64,000 bases of DNA from Nothophaeocryptopus gaeumannii (GCA_031771865.1 JASISA010000009.1:1240001-1304000), one strand, 5' to 3'; positions 49,350 through 60,949 are shown, counted from the first letter of the stretch. A program made the numbers and translations. The notes: generated by a model not told the origin, from the sequence alone.

Positions 49350-50306
49350 ATGCCTTCACCAGAAGAAGCCAGAGCCGATGCGCTCCAAATGCGAGCCGGA
49401 TTGTCGGAGATGGAGAAGAACCTCGTCCAAGCCCTGGGACCGCCACCTTCCGATGTGGACGAATCATACACAGATATTCCACTCCCAGATGGACATATCA
49501 TTAAAGCCAAAGTCTGGACACCAAGAAAGCCACCGGCAGCCGACCGACCTCTCATCCTGCTCTTTCACGGCGGCGGTTTCTGCGCAGGCAGCATCGAGAT
49601 GATGACTCGTCCAGGTCGAGAGTTTGCTTCCGAATTCGGTGCACTGGTTGTGTCGGCGGGATATCGACTTTCTCCTGAGCACAAGCATCCGCAACCGACG
49701 CTAGATGCGCTGGAGGTGCTAAAGTGGCTGGACGTCAATGCCGAGAAAACGTTCGGAGCAAACTTGAGCAAGGGTTTCGTGGTGGGCGGCTTCTCTGCTG
49801 GAGGCAATGCAGCAGCAGTCTTGTCTCAGCAGGCAAAATCGACCAATCTCCAGCACCCAGTCACAGGTGCCCTGGTCGGCATTCCGCTCCTGTTGGATGA
49901 GGCAATCGTTCCGGAGAAGTACAAAGGTATCTGGACATCCCGAAACAATCCACCGGAGAACCCATACTCGACACCCGAAACAATGTATGGTATGATTCAC
50001 CACGTCATGCAGGCAGACGTGAAGTCGCCGCTGTATTCGCCCGTGAACCATCCGGATGGCCTTGCTGGACTGCCGAGGACATACATCCATGTAGGAGGCA
50101 AGGATATACTTCGCGACGATGGAATTGTTTATGAGAAAATGTTGAGAGATGCCGGAGTTGAGACCAGAATTGACGCGTACACGGAGCTGGGGCATGATTG
50201 CTACTCGATATGGGTGACAGAGAACAATCCAAAGCCGGAACTAAGGCAAAACACCATGGAGGCTGTCGCATGGCTGTTGAAGAAGGAATGCCAGCCATCG
50301 AAGTAG
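49350..50306 (+). CDS. HSL-type alpha/beta hydrolase (esterase/lipase)
   Basis: Single exon, 318 aa, ATG at 49350. The oxyanion motif HGGG (residues 73-76) places it in the hormone-sensitive-lipase family. The nucleophile elbow is GFSAGG with Ser149. The likely acid is an Asp in GGKDILRDDG, and the base is the His of ELGHDCY. It has no signal peptide, so it is probably cytosolic. Such enzymes cleave short-chain esters, lactones or side chains of secondary metabolites. No biosynthetic cluster surrounds it, and the substrate cannot be told. Confidence 0.87.
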   Translation: MPSPEEARADALQMRAGLSEMEKNLVQALGPPPSDVDESYTDIPLPDGHIIKAKVWTPRKPPAADRPLILLFHGGGFCAGSIEMMTRPGREFASEFGALVVSAGYRLSPEHKHPQPTLDALEVLKWLDVNAEKTFGANLSKGFVVGGFSAGGNAAAVLSQQAKSTNLQHPVTGALVGIPLLLDEAIVPEKYKGIWTSRNNPPENPYSTPETMYGMIHHVMQADVKSPLYSPVNHPDGLAGLPRTYIHVGGKDILRDDGIVYEKMLRDAGVETRIDAYTELGHDCYSIWVTENNPKPELRQNTMEAVAWLLKKECQPSK

Positions 50307-50410
50307 GGGCCCGGTTGTATGGACGTGATCCTCATGTATTCATTGTGGCGCGTCAGAGACCAAGACGGGCTCATTGAGTGTACTCAGCTTCTCCACTCCA
50401 GAGATGCTCC

Positions 50411-51016
50411 TCAAGGACCAGTCCCTTCCTCCATAGCTGCCGCCTTGTACTCCGTCTCAAAGAACATCCTCTTATAAAACCTCGCCTCCTCAATACTCTC
50501 CAAAATATCTGCTCTTGCTTCATGCTTCCCTGCCTTCTGCGGGCTCTTCCTGATGACATCTTCCGGCGCCCATCTCCTAGCCGCCTCTTTAATCGCACTC
50601 ACATCCAAGATACGATGATGCAAGTGGCTGACCACTTTCTTCCACGGCTCTTTACTCAAGAACACCCGATCGGCGTGTACCGTGTTCCCCGCCAGCAGAG
50701 CCCTCTTCCTGTCGGGTGCGTATTTCTGGATATATTGCAGAAGCTCGTCGGCGGCTTGCTCGGCGGTCGTAGAGGACTCAAGACATGCTTTGGTGAGTCC
50801 TGATGAGCCGTGGTGATTGGTACACCATTCGCCCATGGCATCCATCTGTTCCTGGCTGTGCTGGATGATGGCTTCGTAGCCTGTGTCATCGAGCATGTTT
50901 AGCTCGTAGTCGGTGATGAAGCACGCGACTGACATGATGGTGTCTTTGTCCTTGTCTAGTCCGGTCATTTCGCAGTCGATCCATACTAGCGGTTCTTTGG
51001 AGCGGTGTTCTGGCAT
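50411..51016 (-). CDS. rex2: Oligoribonuclease (DEDDh 3'-5' exonuclease, Rex2-like)
   Basis: Degrades very short RNA oligonucleotides; the yeast homologue Rex2 is mitochondrial. Single exon, 201 aa, near bacterial Orn plus a short lead. The ExoI motif WIDCEMTGLD supplies Asp14 and Glu16. ExoII is LLAGNTVHADRVFL, and ExoIII includes HHRILDVSAIKE and KAGKHEARADILESI with the catalytic His and Asp. All DEDDh residues seem present. There is no obvious mitochondrial presequence from this ATG. A divergent gene starts 410 bp away. Confidence 0.92.
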   Translation of the reverse strand: MPEHRSKEPLVWIDCEMTGLDKDKDTIMSVACFITDYELNMLDDTGYEAIIQHSQEQMDAMGEWCTNHHGSSGLTKACLESSTTAEQAADELLQYIQKYAPDRKRALLAGNTVHADRVFLSKEPWKKVVSHLHHRILDVSAIKEAARRWAPEDVIRKSPQKAGKHEARADILESIEEARFYKRMFFETEYKAAAMEEGTGP

Positions 51017-51426
51017 CTTGATTTTTCAATCTTATAGCGTGTAAGTGTGATCAAGCTGTGAAAGGTGAATTGTCTAAAGAGAAAGATGCTGCGTCTTGAA
51101 GCTCAGGCCAAGCATTGAAAGTGCAAGCGTCAACCATTTCAGACCTCACCTCTTCAACCAACCCTGTGCTTTCAGCAAAAATGTCTCAACGACAGGCGTA
51201 TTTGTGTCACAAAGTGAGCATGCTGTTCGTAACATTTGACTTCAAACACCGTTGTCATCCAGGATCTTCCCAGCAAAGAATCACGTGAGACGTGTCATAG
51301 CGCGTTCAGGAGAAACACGGCGATCGAAACACTCCTTCACGTTCAACTCTCTCGTCGCATTCTCACGTTCCCTGAAACTGTCGCTGTATGCTCTCAGATC
51401 ACATAAGTCACTAAATTGACCAAAAC
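51017..51426. promoter_or_regulatory. Divergent promoter of rex2 and an unknown gene; E-box palindrome
   Basis: The 410-bp divergent region contains the palindrome TCACGTGA at 51281-51288, a strong bHLH-type (CACGTG) site. Its use is inference only. Confidence 0.4.
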
Positions 51427-52555
51427 ATGCCTCGTACAAAACGCACGCTAGAAGAGACCGACGGAAACGCGCAGCCAGGTCCAAAACGCGTCTCCAAGAA
51501 CACGAACGCGTCGTCAAAGATGTCTTCTTCCATTACAGACCTCATGACGAAATTTGAACAGCAGCCTTTTGAGAGAAAGTATGAGTATGTCTGTCTCGAT
51601 GAGCCTTCTTGGGCTCGTGAGGACGACGATGACGAACAAGATGAAGAAGAGCGTCCTGAACCCGACAAGAAGATGTTCAATTTGCCAGCGAAGGAGTACG
51701 CGACTCATAAGTGGATCTTGATGAAGGAGTCAATGGAGATCTTGAGTGATAGTTGTAAGGAGGTTATGCAGCGTGATCCTGGTAAGTCTCGCTTACACCG
51801 TGCTTCCCAACGTGAACCCCATCTGACCATTTCGAGACAACTTCGACATGCATGTCTACAACGACTACTTCTCTTACGCTCTGATCGACCTCATCGAGAG
51901 TCTCTGCAAGTCTCTCACCAAACCTCTCGCTGCCGACGACTTCCATCAAACATGGGCCATCACAGCCGCTTTAGCCCATTTCCTTAACCATGGCTCCCAC
52001 GACGGCGCGTGGCTCAACGCCGACGACGGCGAACGCGTACAAGCACTTAATTCCGTCCTCGGCAGTGCCATTCTCAGCGCTTTGAATTCTTTGGACCGCA
52101 TCGATCAATTGAAAGCAGATTCTGAGTTCAGAGATCTCGGACTCGTGATGGCGTTGTTCGTCAAATGGGGCACCTGTCTCTCGCCAATGGGGATTGAACC
52201 TGAACTAACCGACAAAGAGTCCACGAACTGGGTCGAAACAATCATCTCCTACGCACTCAAAGCGAAGATCAACCTAACCGAAGTCGGCGTCGCCGGAATC
52301 GAGGGCGATATCGAAGACATGGACGTCGAGCCACTTACAGGCAAAGCGAGCGCCAGCAGGTGGAATTGGAAGAAGACTATTAACGACTACATGAAAACTC
52401 ACTACGGAGGACCTGCGCCAGTAATGGGAGGAAGTCATTTCAACATCCTAAAATGGACGCGCGCTGAACGTGCAGAATACTCGTTGGACAATGAGGATCC
52501 ATTGAAGGATATCCCGGATGATGTGCTCAGAGAAGGAAACCTCGTGCTTCAGTAA
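51427..52555 (+). CDS. Conserved hypothetical protein
   Basis: Exons 51427-51781 and 51837-52555 are joined over a 55-nt intron (GTAAGT donor, CTGAC branch) and give 357 aa. The N-terminus is basic with KRTLEETDGNAQPGPKR, a possible nuclear localisation signal. An acidic patch (DDDDEQDEEERPEPDKK) follows, then a helical domain (NYDYF-type start DMHVYNDYFSYALIDLIESL; VMALFVKWGTCLSPMG). The C-terminus has KTHYGGPAPVMGGSHFNI. I recognise no named family. Without the intron the frame would end at about 186 codons. Confidence 0.7.
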
Positions 52556-52715
52556 AGGAAGTCTGGTCGAAGTTTGAAGACTTATTCGATTCGTCTATGC
52601 TCTTCAGCTAATGCAACGCTATTCGATGCGTGTTGCTTCTCACTTCCAAATTCTACGAATGCCACTGCCATTCAACACCAATTGCTATCCCAGGTCATTT
52701 CATATACACATCAAA

Positions 52716-54907
52716 TCATAGATCCCATTTCGCATCGAGCATGTCTTCCCAACGCCATTCCTTGCAAGAACCATACCAATGTCTGCTCACACAGTGCTTC
52801 CGCCTGGTAGTTGGTAGATTGCTTGGGCTGGGTGTGGTGGTCGAGGATGGCGCGCTGTCGGAAGACGGGTCAACACATATCAATCCGAACCACTCACTAG
52901 ATGTGCAGGAGTGCGATGAGGTAGGGGTGACTGTGTCGAGAGAAGAAGATGGCGCAGGTGTTGCGGAGGATGAGGTGGAGGATGTAGGATCGTTACAGCC
53001 TAGCCAGCCCGGGGTCTTACAGGTCGAGGTCGAAGTGGAAGTCGTGGTGACGGTGGTGATCGATGAGCCAGGTTTTGCGCTGGTCGTTGTGATCGTGTTG
53101 GTTTCGGTGGTCGTTGTCGGATCCTTGCAGCCGAACCAACCTGGCGTTTTGCAAGTTGATGTTGATGACGATGAGGTGCTAGTCGATGTTGCAGTCGTCG
53201 TAGTCTCGTCCAAACAGCCCCACCAGCCAGGTGTCTTGCAAGTCTCAGTTCGTGTGCGAGTGCTGGTTGAGGTAGAAGTACTCGAGCTGGTAGTCGTAGT
53301 CTCCGTGCCATTACTTTCGTAGAACTTCCAGAGATAGCAATCCACGCACTCAACATCTTGCTCGCACTTCGGCACCGTATCGTACTTCTCCAAGACATCC
53401 TTGATGACGTTTACGATCTTGTGCGTACCAATGCCTACTCTCCAGCCGAGGTCGCCCACGGTGTCGTAGGTACAAGTGTGACCAGTGTGGCAAACTCCTT
53501 GGAATGCGTATCCGGCGAGCGTACAGAATGAAGAGGCTGCATTGCAAGTACCCATATAAATCGGATCAGCAGTATGCCCGAAATGGTAGATACCAGTCTC
53601 TGTGCGTGTCCGATGAGATCCAATCCTGTAGCCAGGAGGAGTTGGCAGTCCCAGGCGGTTGGCGGCCATTGCATCCGGGAAGGCCTCAAACGTAAGAGTG
53701 GGCAGCCCGAACGTTAGTCCGAGAAGGGAGCTGACGACACCTCCTAAGGAATGACCGGCGATCCAAACATCCGAGTTGGGGTATCGTGCTGTCACATTGT
53801 GATAGAGATCCTGGACTGCCCAATAGTAGTGACTCTTCTCTCTGCTACAATTAATACACGTAAATGGCGTCGAAGGATGGATTGATGACCTACTTGAGCG
53901 ACTTGGTCAAACAAGTCGAGTTGCATGTGTTTGTTCCAGTCATGCAGTCGCATACTTGCTTCCAGAGGTACTGTCCACCCTGGCCACAACAGCAAGATCC
54001 GAACAAGTTATCGTTTAACTTGTCGTTGCCAGTGGTATCTGCACCGTCGAATACGGCCGGTGAAGTTCCTTGAAAATGATCAATGACCCATTCCTCTTGA
54101 GAGCCCAGATTGTCCAGCCATGTAGACGTACCTTTCAAACCGATGACAACAGTAGAGTTCTTTTCATCAGCGAAGATATGCCCACGAAGGCCATCGGATT
54201 CCCAGCCGAAATCGTCGGTATAGTTGAAGCCGCCCTTGACAGGTTGCCATTCTCCGTCCTTACGCTCCTGGATGTATGCGTTCGCCGCCATTCTGGCAAA
54301 CGTCAAGACCGTGCTCTTGTCGGAGATGTTCGGCCCAGCAATCTCGTCGTTTGTCCAAGCCGATGCAGGTAAGTCCGCTGGCCTACCAAACCATCCTGAC
54401 TCCGCGATCAGATCGTTGATTGTCGTCCGACTTCTATCTGCTAAGCGCTGAATGTTCATTGTCTGGGCTCTCGCTCGCAGCTCAGTTGGAGGTTCTTCGA
54501 TCGTCTCGCCATTGTCGTAGGTGACTTGAAACTTCGATTCAGGACGGACATCAAGGTACCGATGTAGCCTGGGATAGTCGTGGGTGCCATGGTGGTAGAT
54601 GTGGCGGAGAGTCTACTCAACGGCGTCAGTCTCTCTTGCTCTATGTCTCCAGATGCGAGTATCATACAAAGACTCGCTCTCCCAGATCTTGCTGTCGCTT
54701 CTCTCCTCCAAGCTCAGCTCCTACACCCGGTGGTAGCAGGGCATACGGGTTCGCCTGTTCCCTCCGCTGCTGCCACGAAATCGCCGCTTCGACATTGTTG
54801 ATGCCTGCCAACAACCACATGCATGCGACGGCTAAGCTACCGTTGCATAACATGGCTAACATGCTGGCTCGCCAAGGAGCGTTCAAAGGATAGCCTGCGC
54901 ATCTCAT
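52716..54907 (-). CDS. atg15: Atg15-type autophagic vacuolar lipase with repeated Cys-Trp tail modules
   Basis: Vacuolar phospholipase that breaks down autophagic and MVB membranes. Four exons (54907-54668, 54612-54132, 54068-53894, 53841-52716) give 673 aa. The 63-nt second intron is in frame and its removal restores [12 protein letters not shown]. The signal anchor is about residues 12-34. Family signatures are [39 protein letters not shown], the nucleophile elbow GHSLGG (Ser330) and [18 protein letters not shown]. The C-terminal third is Thr/Ser-rich, likely O-glycosylated, and carries CKTPGW(W/F/L)GC three times plus two looser Cys-Trp modules ([21 protein letters not shown]). Other fungal Atg15 tails have such a module. 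This many copies is notable. Confidence 0.9.
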
Positions 54908-55490
54908 GTGTGAATGTTGTTGCCTCGAACAACCAAGGACGACACCAGCGGCAAAGCAGACGTGGTAGGATCGCCGGAGGGTTGGCGTCCGCCGTCCACT
55001 CGTCGACACGGTGATCGCATCACAAGATGCAGGTGTCACGCTTGGGCCAATGAAGTCATGCAGGATGCTCGGATCGGACCGGAGATCCACCGATCTCTTC
55101 ACGTGAAGACCCTGCTTCGATTGTTGGCCTGGAATCCTGCCTGACGAAGCTCCTCCGCCAGGGTTGAGTTTGAGTTTGGGAGACACGCGGACATATCAGT
55201 CAAACACACGACTGACTTTCGTTCCATGTATGGGCAGACGCACAAGTGAGCTGGCTCTCACTCATTCCAACCACTGCTGACCCTCGTTGGCCCAATTACT
55301 TCCAACATTGCCAGGTCCTGAGACGCAATCTGCTGGAAGGAAGCTCACCTCGAACGCCGACGCAGTCCGGGTGGTCCGGATGATGAATGCTTAAGAATCC
55401 GTCCATCTCCTGACGTAGCTCCTATCCATTGTCCTACAAGTCCTCTCTCATCTCATCACTCGCTTGGACAGGTCAGCAGTAATAAACACA
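54908..55490. promoter_or_regulatory. Divergent region between atg15 and the VPS9 gene
   Basis: About 580 bp. The atg15 frame stays open for 93 codons upstream of the chosen ATG but without a plausible N-terminus. No recognised elements. Confidence 0.4.
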
Positions 55491-57845
55491 ATGGCAGAAA
55501 CACAGTCCCCGCCCGCTGTCACTGAGCAGAGGCCGAAGCCTTTACACCTATCGAGATCATTCACGCGTATGGCACAACGGATGGCAGACCAGCCTTCACC
55601 AGGCTCGTCTCCCAGAAAAAGAGCGAGTACACTGCAGGAGGCCGGTATTCCTACTGTTCCTGAGGCCCGACAAATAGCGACATCACCTGAGATGAACGGA
55701 CAGAAGCAGATGGCAGACATTTTTGAAAACAACGAGGACGAGGAGCACAATGAACAGACGGAGAAGGATAGCAAGCCGGAGCTCAATTTTCCTAGCACAT
55801 TTGACGAGCTGCCTATCGAAATCAGGACACTGTGCGATAACTTCTTGGAGAGCCTATCAGCGAAAGTACACCCAACACCTCTGAACGCGGATCAGCTGTC
55901 GGATCTCTTCCAAGACTTCTACGAGCGAGCTGCCTCCCATATACACACTCACATTGCCACTCTAGCATCGCGGATAGGACGTGAGGCGAAGCCCGCGCAA
56001 TCGAAGAACGTCAAGGGAAGAGCGAGGGCTGGTTCTGGTGCGAAGAAAGGCTCATCAGATGATCTTTTCGGACACGCCGAAATGCTAACGGCGTCGGAGG
56101 TCGCAGATCGTAAGAAGGCGAGAAGGATACTGGAGCAAAAGAGAGTGGCATTGGAGGAGGCTGTTGAGCGCGCGGTGTGCGAAAAGATCTACGACAAAAT
56201 ATTCCAGCATTCACGGACTGAAGATGAGGCGCGAGATGAGAAGCTTCGTTCCAGAACACAGGCTTTGGCACTTGTTGGAATTGGTCTTAAGGAGCTGCAT
56301 ATGGACAATGACCCTGCAAAAGCGGAGGTACGAAAGACCGCTGGCGAAAAGGAGGATGAGATCAACCATTCATTGTTACCAGCGAAGGAGGCTTTGGAGA
56401 AGATGGACGATCACCACTATCCCCTTGGCAAGCTACAATGTCTGACGCAAGCCCATCAAGCTATCGTCGAGACACTGTCGCGGCTATTTCCGTCCTCATC
56501 CTCGGCAGACGAAATTCTGCCCACTCTTATCTACACCCTGATCACCAGTCCACCAGAAGGCATCAATGTCGTCAGCAACCTGGTCTTCATCCAACGTTTC
56601 CGTACCTTGGCCAAAGTCGACGGCGAGGCTGCGTACTGCTTAGTTAATCTCGAGGCCGCGATCTCCTTCCTCGAGACAGTCGACTTATCTTCCCTGCGAG
56701 CGGACGAGCTACCTGAAGGTCCGGATGCGAAACTTTCTACCAGTCGACCATCTACACCGAGAACAGAGACCGCACCATCGTTGCCACAGCCGACAAGCGC
56801 GAAGTCTCTCATGCCAGATGTATCCGCCACGAGTGTCACTTCCAGCGAAAAGAGCGCCAGCTCTAGCACTGCTGCGCAAAGCCCGCCCTCGCCTAACACA
56901 CCTACTTTCCGACCACCGAGACCGCAGATGCACCAACGCCGCATCTCCGCCTTGATGTCAGCACAAGCCGAGCGAATGGAAGCCGGGCGTGAGAACTTCC
57001 TCAATGCTGCAGACAAGTTCTATGATTCCGTCAATGGGACACTAGACAATAGCTTACAGTTTCTCTTTGGTCGATTCAAGGAACAAGTCGCCGCCTCCAA
57101 CTCACCTATCTCGCCCTTGCCCAAGACTCTAGAAGATGCTAGAAGACTTGTCTCATCTCCGGTTGACGGAGCGGAGGATGACGACTCGTTATCTGTCTCA
57201 GGCCGCACTACACCTAGTCTCGATGACCCTCTCTCAGCCGGTGGGCGATCGAATGATACGAACAAGATGCTCGAGTTGCTGGGTGGCAGAAACCAGATCC
57301 GCGAGCGAAGCGTGGATAGCACCAAGTCAGGCGGCAGCGGTGGAGGAAGGAGAGCCGTAACGTTCGACAGCAAGACTGCATCGGCGAAGGCTAACGAGCA
57401 GCCTACCACTCCTGGAAGCCTGTTCAACTCCATCAATGCTATCAACCCACTCAACAAATTTGGCATGCCGGCTTTTGTTCCGCGTTTCGGTAGGGCCGGA
57501 AGCGTCAACAATGCCGCGCAACCTAGTCCGCCCCCAGAAAAGACGTCTGCGCAAGCTCGACTAGGTGAAATCGTCGAAAGTCCAGTTTCCATGCGCAAAG
57601 GTTCCGATCAGCTTGCTCCGCCCTCTCTTGAGAGGACAAGGAGTAGAGATTCTAGCACCGGCATCGCGGAGGGCGATGAAATGAATGCAAGGGAGGCACT
57701 GGCGGGGCTCAGGAAATTGAAGCCACCCAAGATTAAATTCTTGGAGATTGAGAGCTCGCAGCAATTGAAGCTGGGCGAGGTAGAGGAGTTGCTTTTGGAG
57801 TATCGGAGACTGGCGAAAGCTATTGGAGAGGCGATCGCAAATTGA
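55491..57845 (+). CDS. VPS9-domain protein, probable Rab5 (Vps21) exchange factor
   Basis: Single exon, 784 aa, ATG at 55491. The VPS9 domain lies at about residues 300-415, with SSADEILPTLIYTLITSPPE and NLVFIQRFRTLAKVDGEAAY, including the catalytic-type Asp and the GEAAYCLVNLEAAISFL ending. A helical bundle precedes it (residues 105-290). The C-terminal half is disordered and Ser-rich, ending in a short conserved coil (PPKIKFLEIESSQQLKLGEV). Domain order fits fungal Muk1/Vps9-like GEFs acting on endosomal Rab5. There is no CUE domain at the C-terminus, so Muk1-like is more likely than Vps9. Confidence 0.83.
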   Translation: MAETQSPPAVTEQRPKPLHLSRSFTRMAQRMADQPSPGSSPRKRASTLQEAGIPTVPEARQIATSPEMNGQKQMADIFENNEDEEHNEQTEKDSKPELNFPSTFDELPIEIRTLCDNFLESLSAKVHPTPLNADQLSDLFQDFYERAASHIHTHIATLASRIGREAKPAQSKNVKGRARAGSGAKKGSSDDLFGHAEMLTASEVADRKKARRILEQKRVALEEAVERAVCEKIYDKIFQHSRTEDEARDEKLRSRTQALALVGIGLKELHMDNDPAKAEVRKTAGEKEDEINHSLLPAKEALEKMDDHHYPLGKLQCLTQAHQAIVETLSRLFPSSSSADEILPTLIYTLITSPPEGINVVSNLVFIQRFRTLAKVDGEAAYCLVNLEAAISFLETVDLSSLRADELPEGPDAKLSTSRPSTPRTETAPSLPQPTSAKSLMPDVSATSVTSSEKSASSSTAAQSPPSPNTPTFRPPRPQMHQRRISALMSAQAERMEAGRENFLNAADKFYDSVNGTLDNSLQFLFGRFKEQVAASNSPISPLPKTLEDARRLVSSPVDGAEDDDSLSVSGRTTPSLDDPLSAGGRSNDTNKMLELLGGRNQIRERSVDSTKSGGSGGGRRAVTFDSKTASAKANEQPTTPGSLFNSINAINPLNKFGMPAFVPRFGRAGSVNNAAQPSPPPEKTSAQARLGEIVESPVSMRKGSDQLAPPSLERTRSRDSSTGIAEGDEMNAREALAGLRKLKPPKIKFLEIESSQQLKLGEVEELLLEYRRLAKAIGEAIAN

Positions 57846-58310
57846 TTTAGCGTGGTGTTGGGGAAGGATAGATTCTTACGCACTTTACGAGGTGGACATG
57901 ATCTGAGGTCTGAGGAAATGTCAGTGCGATTGAGCTCCTCGCTCTTCTTCCACCACGGCTGTCTCTTGGGACGGAAGTCTCCGATCATGATGACAAATGA
58001 AAGTATGTTTCAACAACACCTGATGCAAATATGTCTTGCCTGTCTTGCAATTCGGCGAACAAAAAACCCGGCGGCGACGGTGGACATTATACACCTCCGC
58101 GCCCTTGTACTATCCACGTCGAACTCCATTTGAGGCGGCGCGGCTTCCAGGCAGCAAAAATCGGGTTTGTGTAGAGCGAAAAGACATGGAGTCTTCAAGA
58201 GCGATTAACATCCATTGACGTGCCATCCTTTCCATCCACTTGAGAAGATCTCCCATTGCGTACCCCGTTTGTTTTTAAGGCCTTATTTGTTGTCACTTGG
58301 ATCGCGAGAG
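57846..58310. other. Intergenic region, 465 bp
   Basis: Between two plus-strand genes. I see nothing beyond a presumed promoter. Confidence 0.4.
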
Positions 58311-58991
58311 ATGCACATCCTCGTCCTAGGAGCCACTTCGCCCACCGGCCAGGCTCTCGTCGAAACGGCTCTTGAAGCTGGCCATACTCTGACCATCCAC
58401 GCGAGAACTCCAACGAAACTGCCTCTTGCCATACAAGGCCATGAGAGCGTCAATATCATCAAAGGCACGTTGACAGACGAACCTTCCATCCTCCAAGCAC
58501 TCCACACCGGCGCAACGATCCTCGTATCTTTCCTCGGCCCGCAAATCCCCGTCAAGGAAACTGGAAATCCGGTGACCAAGTTCTACGAGAGACTTTACGA
58601 GAATCTGAGGACAGATCAAGAAACGAAGATCAAAAGAATTCTAGTAACAAGCACACCCTCTTTTTCCGGCCCCGGCGACAAACCCAGCTGGAAATGGTGG
58701 CTCCTCGCCTCTCTAGTCTACTACACTGCAAGACCGGCTTGGGAGGAGGTCAACGGTGTTGGACGGGTGACGACTGCATTGGGAGGGAGGAGCGGGATGG
58801 AGTGGACTGTCATGAGAGTTCCAATGCTTCTGAATGGAGAAGCGAAACCCGTACGAGCGAAGATGATTGGTCAGGGAGAGGAGGGGATGAAATTGACGAG
58901 GAAGAGTATCGCTGTTTGGATTTTGGGGGAGGTTGGGGAGAGGAAGTGGGTGGGGAAGTGTCCTGCTTTAAGTAATCCAGGGTGGATTTGA
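58311..58991 (+). CDS. NAD(P)-binding oxidoreductase of the atypical SDR/NmrA-like type
   Basis: Single exon, 226 aa, from the ATG at 58311, where the Rossmann fold begins immediately: MHILVLGATSPTGQALVETA (GATxxTG dinucleotide loop). An Arg in HARTPTKL favours NADPH. RILVTSTPSFSGPGD and MEWTVMRVPMLL follow the SDR_a5 pattern. No catalytic Tyr-Lys pair is clear, so it could be a flavin-type reductase or a redox sensor. Upstream in-frame sequence to 58215 is less plausible as protein. Confidence 0.8.
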   Translation: MHILVLGATSPTGQALVETALEAGHTLTIHARTPTKLPLAIQGHESVNIIKGTLTDEPSILQALHTGATILVSFLGPQIPVKETGNPVTKFYERLYENLRTDQETKIKRILVTSTPSFSGPGDKPSWKWWLLASLVYYTARPAWEEVNGVGRVTTALGGRSGMEWTVMRVPMLLNGEAKPVRAKMIGQGEEGMKLTRKSIAVWILGEVGERKWVGKCPALSNPGWI

Positions 58992-59519
58992 GGCCTGAGA
59001 CCTGAGGCTTCAGGTGAGATGGCTCCGGGGTTTGCATCGCGCGACGAGAACCCTTGAACGGGTGACTGGTTTGGCATCACCTGTCGAAGAAAGATTGAGA
59101 TGGAAATGAGATGTGAATGACTGACATCTCTCATATTGTCTACGGACGTCAAGTTACACTCACATCCTCGCACTCGAGCTCAATGTTCAACTGAGTGCCA
59201 CATGCTTCATCATTCTATCTGTTCTTCAGCCATCCTCTGCAGCTCCTCGTTTTATCGACTACGGCCGAAGTCCGCAGTGTCCCTCAGGAACCGCGTCGAG
59301 TGCTACCGACTGACGAGCCTGCTTGCGAGAAACGGGTGCGCTCGATCAAAAACTTCGTGGCTTGAGACCGGACTGTTGGCGATTCGACAGGAGCCTATTT
59401 TCGATTCAGTTCGATCAATTGATTGGGTGGAGAAAAGCGCTGATACTGACTTGTCCAACGTCTTCAATCGACTTCAGCTACTCCTGAGGCTTATTTATCT
59501 TCATAGCTACGTGGCGTTG
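58992..59519. other. Intergenic region, 530 bp
   Basis: Lies between the SDR gene and a poorly defined minus-strand gene. No supportable feature. Confidence 0.35.
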
Positions 59520-60790
59520 TCATAGTCTATGAACATGACGCAGATGAACCCTCTTAAGCACCAGCCTATGAAAAGTCTTGCATAATCTGCTCTGATCAGA
59601 GATCTTTCTTCGGATTTGCTCACCGACCATGTGCACCCACCTCTCGCGATCTGCGGCATTGCTACAATACAAGTCACGAGCATACTCTTCCTGACCTCCT
59701 GCTCTCACAAGACAGTCGGTCCGTCCTAATCCCCATGGACCGTACATGCTCTCTCCAAACCTGTCGAATAGATTGTTGCATCGGCTTTCGAACACATCCG
59801 AGCGTTTGCGGTCCGAACGTGACAGGTGAGCGAAGTCATTGCAAATGGCGTGCAAGCCGGCGAGGAGTTGTTGCATAGTCTTCGGAAGGCTGCTGCGTGG
59901 CTGAAGTAGAGCGCTGTGCTTCCACTTCCACCCCATTGAGTGCTGGAGCTCTACACTCTCGTTTGTCTTCGCAGACTCAGTCTTCTCGGATGCCTTCACG
60001 TTCTGCAGATAGAATCTGAAGGAGAGGCAGAATGGAGCTGAGACCGAAATTGAACCGACAGGTACTATCGGTGAAGGCAGGTATTGCAGAGAGAAATGGC
60101 TGGCATCTTCAGAACTGACCGCCTGTTTACGATCTCGAGCGTTTGCATGGCCCTGACCTCCATACTCAGGTATGTCTCAGGCTGTACTTACTGGTCAACG
60201 CATCTGCGCGATTTATGAAATCAGAGCGGGAGATGACAGCAAGCACCCAACGAAAAGACCGCCTGCCGTGCATCAGTGGCGGCCCTAGAGGGAACGATGA
60301 TATTACCGGAGATGAGAAGGCCCTCATGTTCTCTATTTGAACGACGCGTGCAAGGCAAGAGTCGCCCCGAGATTGTGAGCAATGTACTGATTGCTTGTGA
60401 TTCCGAGCTTTTGAAAGCGGCCAGACATCACGGCAACCTGCAGTAGCGAATACAAGTCGGTACTGATCCTACCATCTCGATTGATGATAGATTGGCTAGA
60501 ACAACTTTCTTCCATCAGTGGATCATTCTGGCAGCTTCGGCTATGCATTGATGCATCCATGACAGTCTCAAACAAGGGGCTCAGGCTGCAGAGTCGCCTT
60601 AGGCTCGTGAAAGCGAGACCATGGCTAGATGGCTCTTGTTGTTTCCTATTCCCTTTGTTCGAGTGTGTTTTCGCATCACCATGCTGATGAATAAATCGAG
60701 AAGCGGAACGGCTACAGATAGAGGTTGCGCATCCTCTCGAGAGCGAACAATCCGATCATCTCGCATCCTCGTTTCCCCAATCACAATACC
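59520..60790 (-). CDS. Possible multi-exon hypothetical gene
   Basis: Two stretches on the minus strand look coding. One is open from about 60790 to 60333 without an ATG near its start and contains LSPLFETVMDASMHSRSCQN and ISTDLYSLLQVAVMSGRFQK. The other (about 60000-59520) contains MQQLLAGLHAICNDFAHLSR and AADRERWVHMVGEQIRRKIS. A CAG acceptor after a pyrimidine tract near 60020 could start the last exon. The exact exons between them, and the start, I could not settle. Family unknown. The coordinates are approximate. Confidence 0.35.
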
Positions 60791-60949
60791 AAACACGATT
60801 TCAAACACGAGTGAGAAGCGCGGTAGAGCCAGACGCCAAGGCTCGGGCCCTAAAGTTCGCAAGTCGCAAATTGGGTAATTCCTGGAGTCCAGGTGCTGTG
60901 AGCGGCCTACAGCCACGCGCGTGTACACAAGCCCATCCAAGAACTGGAG

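Noticed and set aside
52630..53322. Plus-strand 230-codon Val-rich frame
   Set aside because: It is the antisense of the Thr/Ser-rich atg15 tail. Its valine repeats are the complement of threonine codons.
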